Source: an uncultured Oscillibacter sp. (GTDB lineage: Bacteria; Bacillota; Clostridia; Oscillospirales; Oscillospiraceae). Taken from it: a DNA stretch of 41,147 bases. Shown here in pieces: positions 16,326 to 24,106 of this stretch (position 1 is the stretch's first letter; each line of letters opens with the position of its first letter). Location of the stretch: NCBI GenBank assembly GCA_900544105.1, contig UQUC01000010.1:1-41147 (forward strand). The letters run 5' to 3'. The notes beneath the pieces are model-generated. The model was not told the DNA's origin. It made no database searches and saw nothing but the letters and a program-made list of their open reading frames with translations. A program made the position numbers and the translations under genes.

Positions 16326-16337
16326 AAAGACATGAAA

Positions 16338-16376
16338 AACCCCGGAAACCCGCATCAATACAGGCTTTCCGGGGTT
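16338..16376. terminator. Terminator between the island repressor gene and guaA
   Basis: AACCCCGGAAA pairs with TTTCCGGGGTT around a 17-nt loop, with A/T tracts on both sides, so it can stop both convergent genes. It is island DNA, brought in by the insertion, and replaces guaA's own terminator now at 412-450. Confidence 0.8.
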
Positions 16377-16383
16377 GTAATTT

Positions 16384-17925
16384 TTATTCCCACTCGATAG
16401 TCGCGGGGGGCTTGGAGGTAATGTCATAGACGATGCGGTTGATGTGGGGCACCTCGTTGACGATACGGACAGAGACCCGGTCCAGCACATCGTAGGGGAT
16501 CCGGGTCCAATCGGCGGTCATAAAGTCCGTGGTGGTGACGCTGCGGAGGGCCAGGGTATAATCATAGGTCCGGCCATCGCCCTGCACGCCTACGGAGCGC
16601 ATATTGGTCAGCACTGCGAAATACTGGCTCATGGCGCTCTCCAGATGCGCCTTGGCGACCTCGTCCCGGAAGATAAAATCCGCCAGACGCAGAATATCCA
16701 GCTTTTCCTTCGTCACATCCCCCAGACAGCGGATGGCAAGGCCGGGGCCGGGGAAGGGCTGGCGCATCACCAGATACTCCGGCAGCCCCAACTCACGGCC
16801 CAACTGCCGCACCTCGTCCTTAAAGAGCATCCGCAGAGGCTCGATGATCTCCTTAAAATCCACATAATCCGGCAGACCACCCACATTGTGATGGCTCTTG
16901 ATCACAGCTGCGTCCCCGGCGCCGGACTCGATCACATCCGGGTAAATCGTGCCTTGCGCCAGATAATCCACCTGGCCGATTTTTTTGGCTTCCGCCTCAA
17001 AAACCCGGATAAATTCCTCGCCAATGATCTTCCGCTTGCGCTCCGGCTCGCTGACACCGGCCAGCTTGCTCAAAAACAGCTCCTCCGCATTGACCCGGAC
17101 GAAGTTGATGTCCCACTTTCTGAAGGCCTCCTCCACCTCGTCTCCCTCGTTGAGACGCATGAGGCCGTGGTCCACAAATACGCAGGTCAGTTGATTGCCT
17201 ACGGCCTCCGCTATCAGCGCCGCCGCCACAGAGGAATCCACGCCGCCGGAGAGGGCCAGCAATACCTTGCCGTCCCCCACCTTTTCCCGGATCTGACGGA
17301 TGGCAACATCCTTATAATCCCCCATGGTCCACTGCCCCTTTGCGCCGCAGACCTCATAGAGGAAGTTGCGGAGCATGGCGGTGCCGTAGGTGGTGTGATT
17401 CACCTCCGGGTGGAACTGGACGCCGTAAAAGCCCCGGCGCTCGTCACAAATGGCCACGTTGGGACAGGCGTCGGAATGGGCCACCAGTTCAAAGCCCTCC
17501 GGCACCTTCTCCATATAGTCGCCGTGGCTCATCCAGGTAACGCTCTCGGCAGGCAGGCCCTTGAACAGCTTGCAATCGGTGCGGAAATAGGTCTCCGTCT
17601 TGCCGTATTCCCGGGCGGAATCCGCCGTAGCCGCCGTCACCCGGCCGCCCAGATTGTGAGCGATGAGCTGACAGCCGTAGCAGATGCCCAGAATGGGGAT
17701 CCCCAGCTTGAAGATCTCCGGGTCCGCCTGCGGGGACGCGGGATCGTACACACTATTTGGCCCGCCGGTAAAGATAATGCCGATGGGGGCCATCGCCTTG
17801 ATCTCCGCCACCGGGGTGGTGTAAGGCTTGACCTCGCAGTATACGCTGCATTCCCGGACCCGTCGGGCGATGAGCTGATTATACTGACCTCCGAAATCGA
17901 GTACTAAAACGGTTTGTGATGCCAT
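16384..17925 (-). CDS. guaA: GMP synthase (glutamine-hydrolysing)
   Basis: Converts XMP to GMP using ATP and glutamine. The 513 residues include a class I glutamine amidotransferase domain with Cys82 (GICYGCQ) and His172/Glu174 (FHPEV), then a PP-loop ATPase LSGGVDSS (about 225-232) and the C-terminal dimerisation domain ending TIEWE. AGGAGG lies 5 nt before the ATG. The last codons coincide with the island's attachment core, but the protein is unchanged. It is the last of four genes tied to glutamine (glnA, ANTAR regulator, pyrG, guaA), 39 bp after pyrG. Confidence 0.98.
   Translation of the reverse strand: MASQTVLVLDFGGQYNQLIARRVRECSVYCEVKPYTTPVAEIKAMAPIGIIFTGGPNSVYDPASPQADPEIFKLGIPILGICYGCQLIAHNLGGRVTAATADSAREYGKTETYFRTDCKLFKGLPAESVTWMSHGDYMEKVPEGFELVAHSDACPNVAICDERRGFYGVQFHPEVNHTTYGTAMLRNFLYEVCGAKGQWTMGDYKDVAIRQIREKVGDGKVLLALSGGVDSSVAAALIAEAVGNQLTCVFVDHGLMRLNEGDEVEEAFRKWDINFVRVNAEELFLSKLAGVSEPERKRKIIGEEFIRVFEAEAKKIGQVDYLAQGTIYPDVIESGAGDAAVIKSHHNVGGLPDYVDFKEIIEPLRMLFKDEVRQLGRELGLPEYLVMRQPFPGPGLAIRCLGDVTKEKLDILRLADFIFRDEVAKAHLESAMSQYFAVLTNMRSVGVQGDGRTYDYTLALRSVTTTDFMTADWTRIPYDVLDRVSVRIVNEVPHINRIVYDITSKPPATIEWE
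16386..16395. repeat. attR core (direct repeat with 460-469)
   Basis: ATTCCCACTC overlaps the TAA stop and the last codons (Glu-Trp-Glu) of guaA. It is the right partner of the core at 460-469. Confidence 0.8.
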
Positions 17926-17964
17926 AGAGACCTCCTGAAAAATAATGATTCAGATATTGCGGCT

Positions 17965-19569
17965 TTATGCGTTTTCACGCTCCAGCGCCGCCTGGACAAA
18001 GCCCTTGAACAGCGGATGGGCATGGTTGGGGCGGGATTTGAATTCCGGGTGATACTGAACGCCCACAAAGAACGGCTGGTCCGTCAGCTCCACCGTCTCC
18101 ACCAGCCGTCCATCGGGGGACAGCCCGGAGAGGACCAGTCCCGCGGATGTGAGTGTCTCCCGGTAGTCGTTGTTGAATTCGTAGCGGTGGCGGTGACGTT
18201 CAGTGATCTCCAGCGTGCCGTAGCACCGCTCCATGGTGGTGCCGGGCCGGATCACGCAGGGATAGGCCCCCAGCCGCAGCGTGCCGCCCTTATCGATCTC
18301 GTCGCTCTGTCCCGGCATGAAGTCGATGACCTTGTTTTCGCACAGTTCGTTGAACTCGCCGGAATCCGCATCGGCGATCCCGGCGGCGTGGCGGGCATAT
18401 TCGATCACAGCGATCTGCATTCCCAGGCAGATGCCGAAATAGGGTACCCGATGCTCCCGGGCGTATTTCGCCGTCAGGATCATGCCGTTGATCCCCCGCT
18501 GGCCGAAGCCGCCGGGGACGATGATGCCGTCCAACGCACCCAAAACCGTCTCCGCATCGTTTTCCGTAATGGTCTCGGAGTCGATCCAGCGGATGTCCAC
18601 CTCAGTTCCTAGGGCATAACCCGCATGGCGCAGCGCCTCTGCCACGGAGAGGTAGGCGTCATGAAGCTGGACGTATTTTCCAACCAGACCGATGGTCACA
18701 TGTCTGTCCGTGCGCTTGATCCGCTCCACCATGCGTTCCCACTCCGTCAGCTCCGGAGCCGGAGCGTCGATGCCCAGCTCCCGGCAGACCACAGAGGAAA
18801 AGTTGGACTGCTCCAGCATCAGCGGTGCCTCATACAGGCAGGGAAGCGTGATGTTCTCAATAACGCAGTCAGGCTTTACATTGCAGAACATGGAGATCTT
18901 CTGGAAAATGGACGGTTCCAGCGGCTCGTCGCACCGGAGGACGATGAGGTTGGGATTGATCCCCATGCCCTGAAGCTCCTTGACAGAGTGCTGGGTGGGC
19001 TTTGACTTGTGCTCATCAGAGCCACGGAGGAAGGGTACCAACGTCACATGGATAAAGAGGCTGTTTTCCCGGCCCACCTCCAGAGAGATCTGCCGGACAG
19101 CCTCCAGGAAGGGCTGGGACTCAATATCGCCGATGGTGCCGCCGATCTCGGTGATGACCACGTCGGCGTCCGTTTGCTTACCCACCCGATAGACAAATTC
19201 CTTGATCTCATTGGTGATGTGGGGGATCACCTGTACGGTGGAGCCCAGATACTCCCCCCGGCGCTCCTTGTTCAGAACGTTCCAGTACACCTTGCCGGTG
19301 GTGAGGTTGGAGTATTTGTTCAGATCCTCGTCGATGAACCGCTCATAGTGACCCAGATCCAGATCCGTTTCCGCGCCGTCCTCGGTGACGTAGACCTCGC
19401 CGTGCTGATAGGGGCTCATGGTGCCGGGGTCCACATTGATGTAGGGGTCCAGCTTCTGAGCGGCTACCTTCAGCCCTCTTGTCTTTAAAAGGCGACCCAG
19501 AGACGCCGCGGTAATGCCCTTCCCCAACCCGGATACCACGCCGCCGGTCACAAAAATGTATTTCGTCAT
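17965..19569 (-). CDS. pyrG: CTP synthase
   Basis: Makes CTP from UTP, ATP and glutamine. The 534 residues comprise an N-terminal synthetase domain (GGVVSGLGKG P-loop at about 9-18, DPGTMSPYQHGEVYV, IGGTIGDIES) and a C-terminal glutaminase domain with the nucleophile in YFGICLGMQ and the His/Glu pair in VQYHPEFKSRP. The protein is full length. AGGAGG precedes the ATG closely. It lies 55 bp after the ANTAR gene and 39 bp before guaA with no terminator on either side, suggesting one transcript. Confidence 0.98.
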   Translation of the reverse strand: MTKYIFVTGGVVSGLGKGITAASLGRLLKTRGLKVAAQKLDPYINVDPGTMSPYQHGEVYVTEDGAETDLDLGHYERFIDEDLNKYSNLTTGKVYWNVLNKERRGEYLGSTVQVIPHITNEIKEFVYRVGKQTDADVVITEIGGTIGDIESQPFLEAVRQISLEVGRENSLFIHVTLVPFLRGSDEHKSKPTQHSVKELQGMGINPNLIVLRCDEPLEPSIFQKISMFCNVKPDCVIENITLPCLYEAPLMLEQSNFSSVVCRELGIDAPAPELTEWERMVERIKRTDRHVTIGLVGKYVQLHDAYLSVAEALRHAGYALGTEVDIRWIDSETITENDAETVLGALDGIIVPGGFGQRGINGMILTAKYAREHRVPYFGICLGMQIAVIEYARHAAGIADADSGEFNELCENKVIDFMPGQSDEIDKGGTLRLGAYPCVIRPGTTMERCYGTLEITERHRHRYEFNNDYRETLTSAGLVLSGLSPDGRLVETVELTDQPFFVGVQYHPEFKSRPNHAHPLFKGFVQAALERENA

Positions 19570-19624
19570 ACGTCCTCCTCTGAAAATTTCACGTTCTGTC
19601 TACGCAGTCCCGCTTTGGCAGTTT

Positions 19625-20206
19625 TTATTTATAAGTCGACAAGATCTGCTCCGCCACGGCCCGCTTCGTCACGCAGCGATCCATCGCCTGCTTTTCGATG
19701 TATCGGTGTGCCTCCTGCTCCGTCATATTCAATTCCTCAATCAGCAGCCACTTGGCCCTGTTCACCAGGCGGATCTCCTCCATCTTTTCCTCAATGGTGG
19801 CATTCTTCTTTTCCAGCCCCCGCAAACGCTCCCGGGTACCGCACAGCAGCCGCAGGGATTGGGTAAACAGCTGGGTCGACATGGGCTTGGACAGCACCAG
19901 GACGCCCTGTGGCGTCAGCCGTCCGTCAATGTCCGGAAAATGCTCTGCCTTCACCAGCAGCAGTATCCCGGCGGCACTGTGCTGGCAGATGTCCTGCGCC
20001 AGTCGGGTGCCAAACTCATCCGGCAGCGGCGTGTTGATCACCACCAGATCGTAGCTGTTTTCCAGCAGCTCCCGGCGGGCGCCGGCGGCGTCCGTCAGCA
20101 CCGTGACCGGCCAATAGAACCGCTCCGGCAGAAGACCCCGGACGGATTCATTGAATTTCGCGGAGGCGGACACCACCAGAACGCTGTACGCATGGCCAAG
20201 TTCCAT
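19625..20206 (-). CDS. ANTAR-domain regulator with a degenerate receiver
   Basis: This 193-residue protein has an N-terminal CheY-like fold (about 5-115), a coiled-coil linker (RLRGLEKKNATIEEKMEEI) and a C-terminal ANTAR RNA-binding domain (about 135-190: RAKWLLIEELNMTEQEAHRYIEKQAM). ANTAR proteins bind paired hairpins in leader RNA and prevent termination. In the receiver, the position of the phosphorylatable Asp reads Asn (DLVVIN-TPLPDEFG), so normal phosphorylation is unlikely. It lies 49 bp after glnA, and this pairing points to regulation of nitrogen assimilation. A ribosome site AAGGAGGG precedes the ATG. Confidence 0.9.
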   Translation of the reverse strand: MELGHAYSVLVVSASAKFNESVRGLLPERFYWPVTVLTDAAGARRELLENSYDLVVINTPLPDEFGTRLAQDICQHSAAGILLLVKAEHFPDIDGRLTPQGVLVLSKPMSTQLFTQSLRLLCGTRERLRGLEKKNATIEEKMEEIRLVNRAKWLLIEELNMTEQEAHRYIEKQAMDRCVTKRAVAEQILSTYK

Positions 20207-20255
20207 CGTTGTCCCCCTCCTTTTCTATGTTTTTTGCCGTGTGCTTTCTGTTCGG

Positions 20256-21461
20256 TCAGGTATAGTATTGGATGATCGCCGCAGGAAGATGTTCTCTGAT
20301 AAAATCGCTGGCGGCTGCCGCTGCCTTGGCCTCCGCCCAGGTCTCCGGCAGTCTGCGGTACCGGGCCCGGATCTCCTCCGGCGCCGTGTAAAGGTTCAGA
20401 TCCGCCGCGGGCGGCAGCTGCATGTTGTGAGCAACGCCCTCCATTCCCGCCCGGATCAGCAGAACAAAGGCCAGATACGGGTTGCACAGCGGATCCGGAG
20501 ACCGCAACTCCGCCCGCCGGTATTCCCCCTCCGCCGCCGGGACCCGGATGAGCTGAGAGCGGTTCTCAGCGGACCAGGAAAGATAGCCGGGCGCTTTCCA
20601 GCTTCCAAAACGGTGGTAGGATCCCTCCGTGGGGTTCAGGAACGCCGTCATTGCCTCCACATGGGCCAGCACCCCGGCAAGGACCTGGGGCATCACATCT
20701 CGCTTATCTTCGCTGACAACGGAGAAATTGATGTGCATTCCGTTGCCTGCCTTGTCTGCCAGAGGCTTGGGCCCGAAATCGGCATACAGCCCGTTCCGGG
20801 CCGCCACCGTATCCACAGCCGTCCGGAAGGTCACTGCGTTATCCGCCGCAGTGACCGGGTCCGCATAGCGGAAATCAATTTCATTCTGGCCGGGTCCCTC
20901 CTCATGGTGGGAGCTTTCCGGCCGGATGCCCATGCGCTCCAGCGTCAGGCAGACCTCCCGGCGGACATTCTCTCCCTTGTCTGCCGGGGCAATGTCCATG
21001 TAACCGGCATGGTCATAGGGAATTTTGGTGGGCTCGCCGTCCTCGTCCCGCCGGAACAGATAAAACTCCATCTCTGTTCCGAAGGCAAAGGTCAGCCCGG
21101 CCTTTTTTGCATCCTCTACCGTTTTCTTCAGCAGACTCCGGGCATCCGCTCCGATCACGGTGCCGTCCGGCTGGGTCACGGCGCAGAACATCCGCACCAC
21201 CCGCCCATGTTCCGGCCGCCAGGGCAGCACGCAGAGAGTGGACGGGTCCGGGCGCAGCAGCAGATCAGAGTGGATCTCCCCACCGAAGCCAGGAATGGCG
21301 GAGCCGTCGATGGCGATACCGTACCGGAAGGCCCGGTCCAGTTCCTCCGGCATAATGGCGATATTTTTCTGGCAGCCCGCCGCATCGCAGAAGGCCATGC
21401 GGATAAACTTCACGTCCTCCTCCGCCGCATACTGCTTGATCTCCTCAACCGAATACTGCAT
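20256..21461 (-). CDS. glnA: Glutamine synthetase, type I, short C-terminus
   Basis: Condenses ammonia and glutamate to glutamine with ATP. The 401 residues contain the beta-grasp N-domain with the DGSAIPGFG loop and the catalytic signatures FGTEMEFYLF, HHEEGPGQNEIDF, GNGMHINFS, LNPTEGSYHRFG and RVPAAEGEYRRAELRSPDP. The usual type I-alpha enzyme is about 440 residues; this one ends soon after EHLPAAIIQYYT and lacks most of the C-terminal tail, which contributes to oligomer contacts and feedback/GlnR interactions in relatives. No adenylylation-type insert was seen. GGCGGAG precedes the ATG. It is the first gene of the glnA-ANTAR-pyrG-guaA cluster. Confidence 0.94.
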   Translation of the reverse strand: MQYSVEEIKQYAAEEDVKFIRMAFCDAAGCQKNIAIMPEELDRAFRYGIAIDGSAIPGFGGEIHSDLLLRPDPSTLCVLPWRPEHGRVVRMFCAVTQPDGTVIGADARSLLKKTVEDAKKAGLTFAFGTEMEFYLFRRDEDGEPTKIPYDHAGYMDIAPADKGENVRREVCLTLERMGIRPESSHHEEGPGQNEIDFRYADPVTAADNAVTFRTAVDTVAARNGLYADFGPKPLADKAGNGMHINFSVVSEDKRDVMPQVLAGVLAHVEAMTAFLNPTEGSYHRFGSWKAPGYLSWSAENRSQLIRVPAAEGEYRRAELRSPDPLCNPYLAFVLLIRAGMEGVAHNMQLPPAADLNLYTAPEEIRARYRRLPETWAEAKAAAAASDFIREHLPAAIIQYYT

Positions 21462-21536
21462 ATTGTCTCCGCCTTTCCGTTATGGTTTCCGTATGCATGC
21501 CCGGCGATCCAGGCCCCCTCATTTTTTGATGCAACT

Positions 21537-21574
21537 GTTATAGCACACCTTTTCATAAATTTACAATATGTAAA
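21537..21574 (-). promoter_or_regulatory. glnA promoter with overlapping palindrome
   Basis: On the minus strand, TTGTAA (21561-21566) and TATAAC (21537-21542) are spaced 18 nt apart. The palindrome TTTACA-ATA-TGTAAA (21560-21574, plus-strand reading) covers the -35 and could be an operator. The leader to the glnA ATG is about 70 nt. I did not find a convincing pair of ANTAR-target hairpins in it. Confidence 0.55.
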
Positions 21575-21740
21575 ACAGAAAAAATCACGGTTTTCCGGGA
21601 CTTATTCTCCGTCATGCTCACATATTGGGGCTACTGCTGCCGGTCTGGTCTCCTGTCCTGTTTTGCGCTCTGCGGCGATCCTTTTCAAACTGCCTGCCCG
21701 TTCAGGCCACGCTGCAACAAAAAGGGCGCCCACTTCCAAC

Positions 21741-21815
21741 GGGAGCCGTGCTCCCTCTGAAAATGAACGCCTTTGCTCATTTTGTATTCAAAAAAGACCT
21801 GATTTAACAAATCAG
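21741..21815 (-). terminator. Hairpin cluster in the glnA / DUF11-gene intergenic region
   Basis: GGGAGC-CGT-GCTCCC (21741-21755), AAAATGA/TCATTTT arms around 21760-21785, and CTGATTT/AAATCAG (21799-21815, followed by TTTTTT on the minus strand) lie in a 450-bp region with no gene. The last is a plausible second terminator for the DUF11-type gene. The rest may be an intergenic repeat or a small RNA; unrecognised. Confidence 0.45.
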
Positions 21816-21875
21816 CATTGATCGTACCATGTGCGTCCGCGCTTGTCAATCATTTTCCTGTCGACCACGGTGCAA

Positions 21876-21900
21876 AAAGGAGGGCCTTCGCCCTCCCTTT
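21876..21900 (-). terminator. Terminator of the DUF11-type gene
   Basis: A 7-bp G/C stem (21879-21885 with 21890-21896) is followed on the minus strand by TTTTT, about 20 bp beyond the stop codon. Standard intrinsic terminator. Confidence 0.8.
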
Positions 21901-21916
21901 TGTCCTTGGCTACCTC

Positions 21917-22774
21917 TTATACCGTGCCGGTGACGATCAGCTCGCTGACGCCGGGGGTCACGGCCCACGCCCCGGTCACCGGGTCCTGGGTATACGTGGC
22001 CGCAGGGACGGTGATCTGCCCCGCTGTTGTAGCGAACAGGCCTGTGGTCCCGTCATAGGTGTACTGCGTACCGACAGTCCAGGGTGCGCCGTTGTAGGTC
22101 ACCGTGAGACCGTTGAGAACCGGATCAAAGGTATCCCGGAGGATCACATCGTCCGTCGCGGTAACGGGAGTATTGCCGGTGTTCTGGATGGTAAAGGTGT
22201 AGGTGATCTGGCCGTTCTCCGCTACCACCGTGGGATTCAGCCCCTTGGTGATGGACAGTGTCGGGCTGCTCACCACGCCAACTGTCTCCTCCGCCGTCAC
22301 AGGTGCGACCAGCCCGCCGCCGGTCACGGTGGCGGTGTTGACAACGCTGGACTCCGCTGCCAGCGGCGCGTAGCGGGTCACCTCCGTCTCGTAGATCACA
22401 AGGGCGCTGCCCCCGGCAGGGACCGTGATGCCGGTGACGGTCATAGGCGGTCCGGCGTTGACGGCCGGAGCGGCTTGCAGTGCGCCGTTCACATAGTACC
22501 GAACGCTGCCCGGCAAATAGGCCAGAGGATACAGGGTCGCTCCGCCAAAGGCGTAGCCGCCCAGGTTGTCGGAAATGGTCAGACCCGTCAGGGGCGTGAC
22601 GCCGCTGTTGGTAAGGCTGACCACATACGTGACCGTCCCACCCGGCTCGTAATTCTCCCGCACCGCCGTTTTCGCGGCGGTCAGGACCTCCCTCAGCTCC
22701 CCGGTGACAATGTTGGAATTGACGGTGCCGCCGGTATAGGTGAGGGTCGCCATATTCTGAAAGGATGTGGGCAT
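21917..22774 (-). CDS. DUF11-type beta-sandwich protein without a signal peptide
   Basis: This 285-residue protein is rich in Thr, Val and Gly, with two DUF11-like repeats: one around GGTVTYVVSLTNSGVTPLTGLTISDNL (split at about 45-72), the second around NGQITYTFTIQNTGNTPVT. DUF11 domains usually occur in exported surface proteins, but here there is no signal peptide, membrane anchor or sortase motif. The N-terminus starts directly with MPTSFQNMATLTYTGG. Intracellular forms in spore formers are good candidates for spore coat or exosporium proteins. AAGGAGG lies 9 nt before the ATG. Monocistronic, with its own terminator; function inferred, not shown. Confidence 0.7.
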   Translation of the reverse strand: MPTSFQNMATLTYTGGTVNSNIVTGELREVLTAAKTAVRENYEPGGTVTYVVSLTNSGVTPLTGLTISDNLGGYAFGGATLYPLAYLPGSVRYYVNGALQAAPAVNAGPPMTVTGITVPAGGSALVIYETEVTRYAPLAAESSVVNTATVTGGGLVAPVTAEETVGVVSSPTLSITKGLNPTVVAENGQITYTFTIQNTGNTPVTATDDVILRDTFDPVLNGLTVTYNGAPWTVGTQYTYDGTTGLFATTAGQITVPAATYTQDPVTGAWAVTPGVSELIVTGTV

Positions 22775-22821
22775 AAAACAAGCCTCCTTAAAATCGCTCA
22801 GATTCGCGCGTCTGCGCGTTC

Positions 22822-22849
22822 CATTCTATGCGCCGGAACAGCACGCGGT
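22822..22849 (-). promoter_or_regulatory. Possible sigma-K-like promoter of the DUF11-type gene
   Basis: On the minus strand, AC (22848-22849), 17 nt and CATAGAATG (22822-22830) match the late mother-cell sigma-K pattern (AC, 16-17 nt, CATAnnnTA) at all but the last base. It lies 48 bp before the ATG. No housekeeping promoter was seen there. Weak evidence. Confidence 0.3.
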
Positions 22850-22933
22850 CCCCCGCCATTCTCTAAAAGCAATAAAAAAAACAGCCCACCTTTGGCACTT
22901 TCGGAAAAAATCTGGTTTTGCCGTGGGAAAGCG

Positions 22934-22962
22934 TTGATTTTTTTCGGGAACCGTGCTATCTT
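22934..22962 (+). promoter_or_regulatory. Promoter of the inositol operon
   Basis: TTGATT (22934-22939), 17 nt, then TATCTT (22957-22962) preceded by TGC, an extended -10. The leader to the iolE ATG is about 155 nt. The rest of the 22775-23125 gap contains no gene I can support. Confidence 0.65.
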
Positions 22963-22972
22963 GATAACAAGC

Positions 22973-22984
22973 GAAATCGTTTTC
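22973..22984 (+). promoter_or_regulatory. LacI/GalR-type operator at the inositol promoter
   Basis: GAAATCGTTTTC fits the symmetric GAAAnCGnTTTC pattern bound by LacI/GalR regulators and CcpA-like proteins. It begins about 11 bp after the -10, covering the start site, so a bound repressor would block transcription. No regulator gene is in the window. Confidence 0.55.
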
Positions 22985-23125
22985 TTGCGGATGTAGTTTT
23001 CGCACATCTGTTAACGGACACAGAAAAATCCGTTTGCGCTTTCGCCAACCTTTTCCCCGCAAACCATTTTCTATTTGTACGCTTATCCAAATAATGATCC
23101 TAAATATTCATAAGGAGGACGTTTT

Positions 23126-24028
23126 ATGTTTGATCCGAAAACTGTTTCCCTGGGTATTGCTCCCATCGGCTGGTGCAATGACGATATGCCGGAGCTGGGT
23201 GCCGAGAACACCTTCCAGCAGACCGTCAGCGAGATGGCTCTGGCCGGCTTCACCGGCTGCGAGATCGGCAACAAGTATCCCACCGACCCTGCCGAGCTGA
23301 AGAAGGCTCTGGACCTGCGCGGTATGCGCATCGCCAGCCGCTGGTATTCTTCTTTCATCCTGACCCGCTCCATGGAGGAAGAGGAGAAGGACTTCATCGC
23401 CAACCTGGACTTCCTGGAGGCTGTCGGCGCAAACCACATCAACGTCTCCGAGCAGAGCTACTCCATCCAGGGCAAGGTGGACGTGCCCATCCTCACCGGC
23501 GGTCACAAGCACGTCATGAACGATGAGGAATGGGACCGCTTCTGCAAGGGTCTGAACCGTCTGGGCCAGATCGCTTCCGAGCGCGGCTTCAAGCTGTGCT
23601 TCCATCATCACATGGGCACCGTGGTCCAGACCAGCGAGGAGACCGACCGCATGATGTCCAACACCGATCCCCGGTATGTGTTCCTCTGCTATGATACCGG
23701 CCACTTCACCTTCGCCGGCGAGGACCCCCTGGCCATGCTGAAGAAGTATGTGGACCGCGTGGGCCATGTCCATCTGAAGGATATGCGTCTGCCCGTGGTG
23801 GAGGAAGCCCGCAAGAACAACTGGTCCTTCCTGCAGTCCGTCCGCAATGGCGCTTTCACCGTCCCCGGTGACGGCAACGTGGACTTCGATCCCGTGTTCA
23901 AGGTGCTCTCCGACGCCGGCTATCAGGGCTGGCTGCTGGTGGAGGCTGAGCAGGATCCCGCCAAGGCCAATCCTCTGGAATACGCTATCAAGGGCCGTAC
24001 CTACATCCGGGAGCACACCGGTCTGTAA
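23126..24028 (+). CDS. iolE: Myo-inosose-2 dehydratase
   Basis: Second step of myo-inositol catabolism: dehydrates 2-keto-myo-inositol to the trihydroxycyclohexane-dione used by IolD. The 300 residues form an AP-endonuclease-2-like TIM barrel, with IAPIGWCNDDMPELG at the N-terminus, KLCFHHHMGT in the middle, YDTGHFTFAGEDP and GHVHLKD with metal-binding His/Asp, and GDGNVDFDPVF near the C-terminus, all typical of IolE. AAGGAGGACG precedes the ATG. First gene of iolE-iolB-iolD-iolG, with the codon bias of a highly expressed operon. Confidence 0.95.
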   Translation: MFDPKTVSLGIAPIGWCNDDMPELGAENTFQQTVSEMALAGFTGCEIGNKYPTDPAELKKALDLRGMRIASRWYSSFILTRSMEEEEKDFIANLDFLEAVGANHINVSEQSYSIQGKVDVPILTGGHKHVMNDEEWDRFCKGLNRLGQIASERGFKLCFHHHMGTVVQTSEETDRMMSNTDPRYVFLCYDTGHFTFAGEDPLAMLKKYVDRVGHVHLKDMRLPVVEEARKNNWSFLQSVRNGAFTVPGDGNVDFDPVFKVLSDAGYQGWLLVEAEQDPAKANPLEYAIKGRTYIREHTGL

Positions 24029-24038
24029 ATCGCGCGAT

Positions 24039-24058
24039 GGGAGGACTCCGGTCCTCCC
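24039..24058 (+). repeat. Intercistronic hairpin between iolE and iolB
   Basis: A perfect 8-bp stem, GGGAGGAC with GTCCTCCC and loop TCCG, lies just after iolE. There is no T-tract, so it is more likely an mRNA-stabilising or processing hairpin than a terminator. Confidence 0.55.
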
Positions 24059-24106
24059 CACCGCGTTTCCATACCACTTTTTGACATCAAACAGGAGATG
24101 TTTCCA

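Larger units (their letters stand above)
460..16395. mobile_element. Integrative defence island in the 3' end of guaA
   Basis: The boundaries are two copies of ATTCCCACTC (460-469 and 16386-16395), one in the stop region of intact guaA and one beside guaA's displaced original 3' end and terminator. Next to the right end are a tyrosine recombinase, a small HTH excisionase-like protein and an XRE repressor. Paired TGTACTCA repeats with 11-bp spacing occur inside both ends. The cargo is a type I restriction-modification operon and a Qat anti-phage system. The island also carries RHH, RepA-like and TnpV genes but no relaxase or conjugation genes. The interior is AT-richer than the flanks. The 3' end of guaA is a known integration hotspot for genomic islands. 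Confidence 0.88.

Noticed and set aside
16444..17907. 487-codon plus-strand open frame opposite guaA
   Set aside because: It lies entirely antisense to guaA, which has all catalytic motifs. Long antisense frames are expected in GC-rich, codon-biased genes. Its translation is rich in His/Gly/Leu with no domain.
21462..21840. Glutamine riboswitch or T-box upstream of glnA
   Set aside because: No conserved glnA-RNA or T-box core was found. The leader after the mapped promoter is only about 70 nt.
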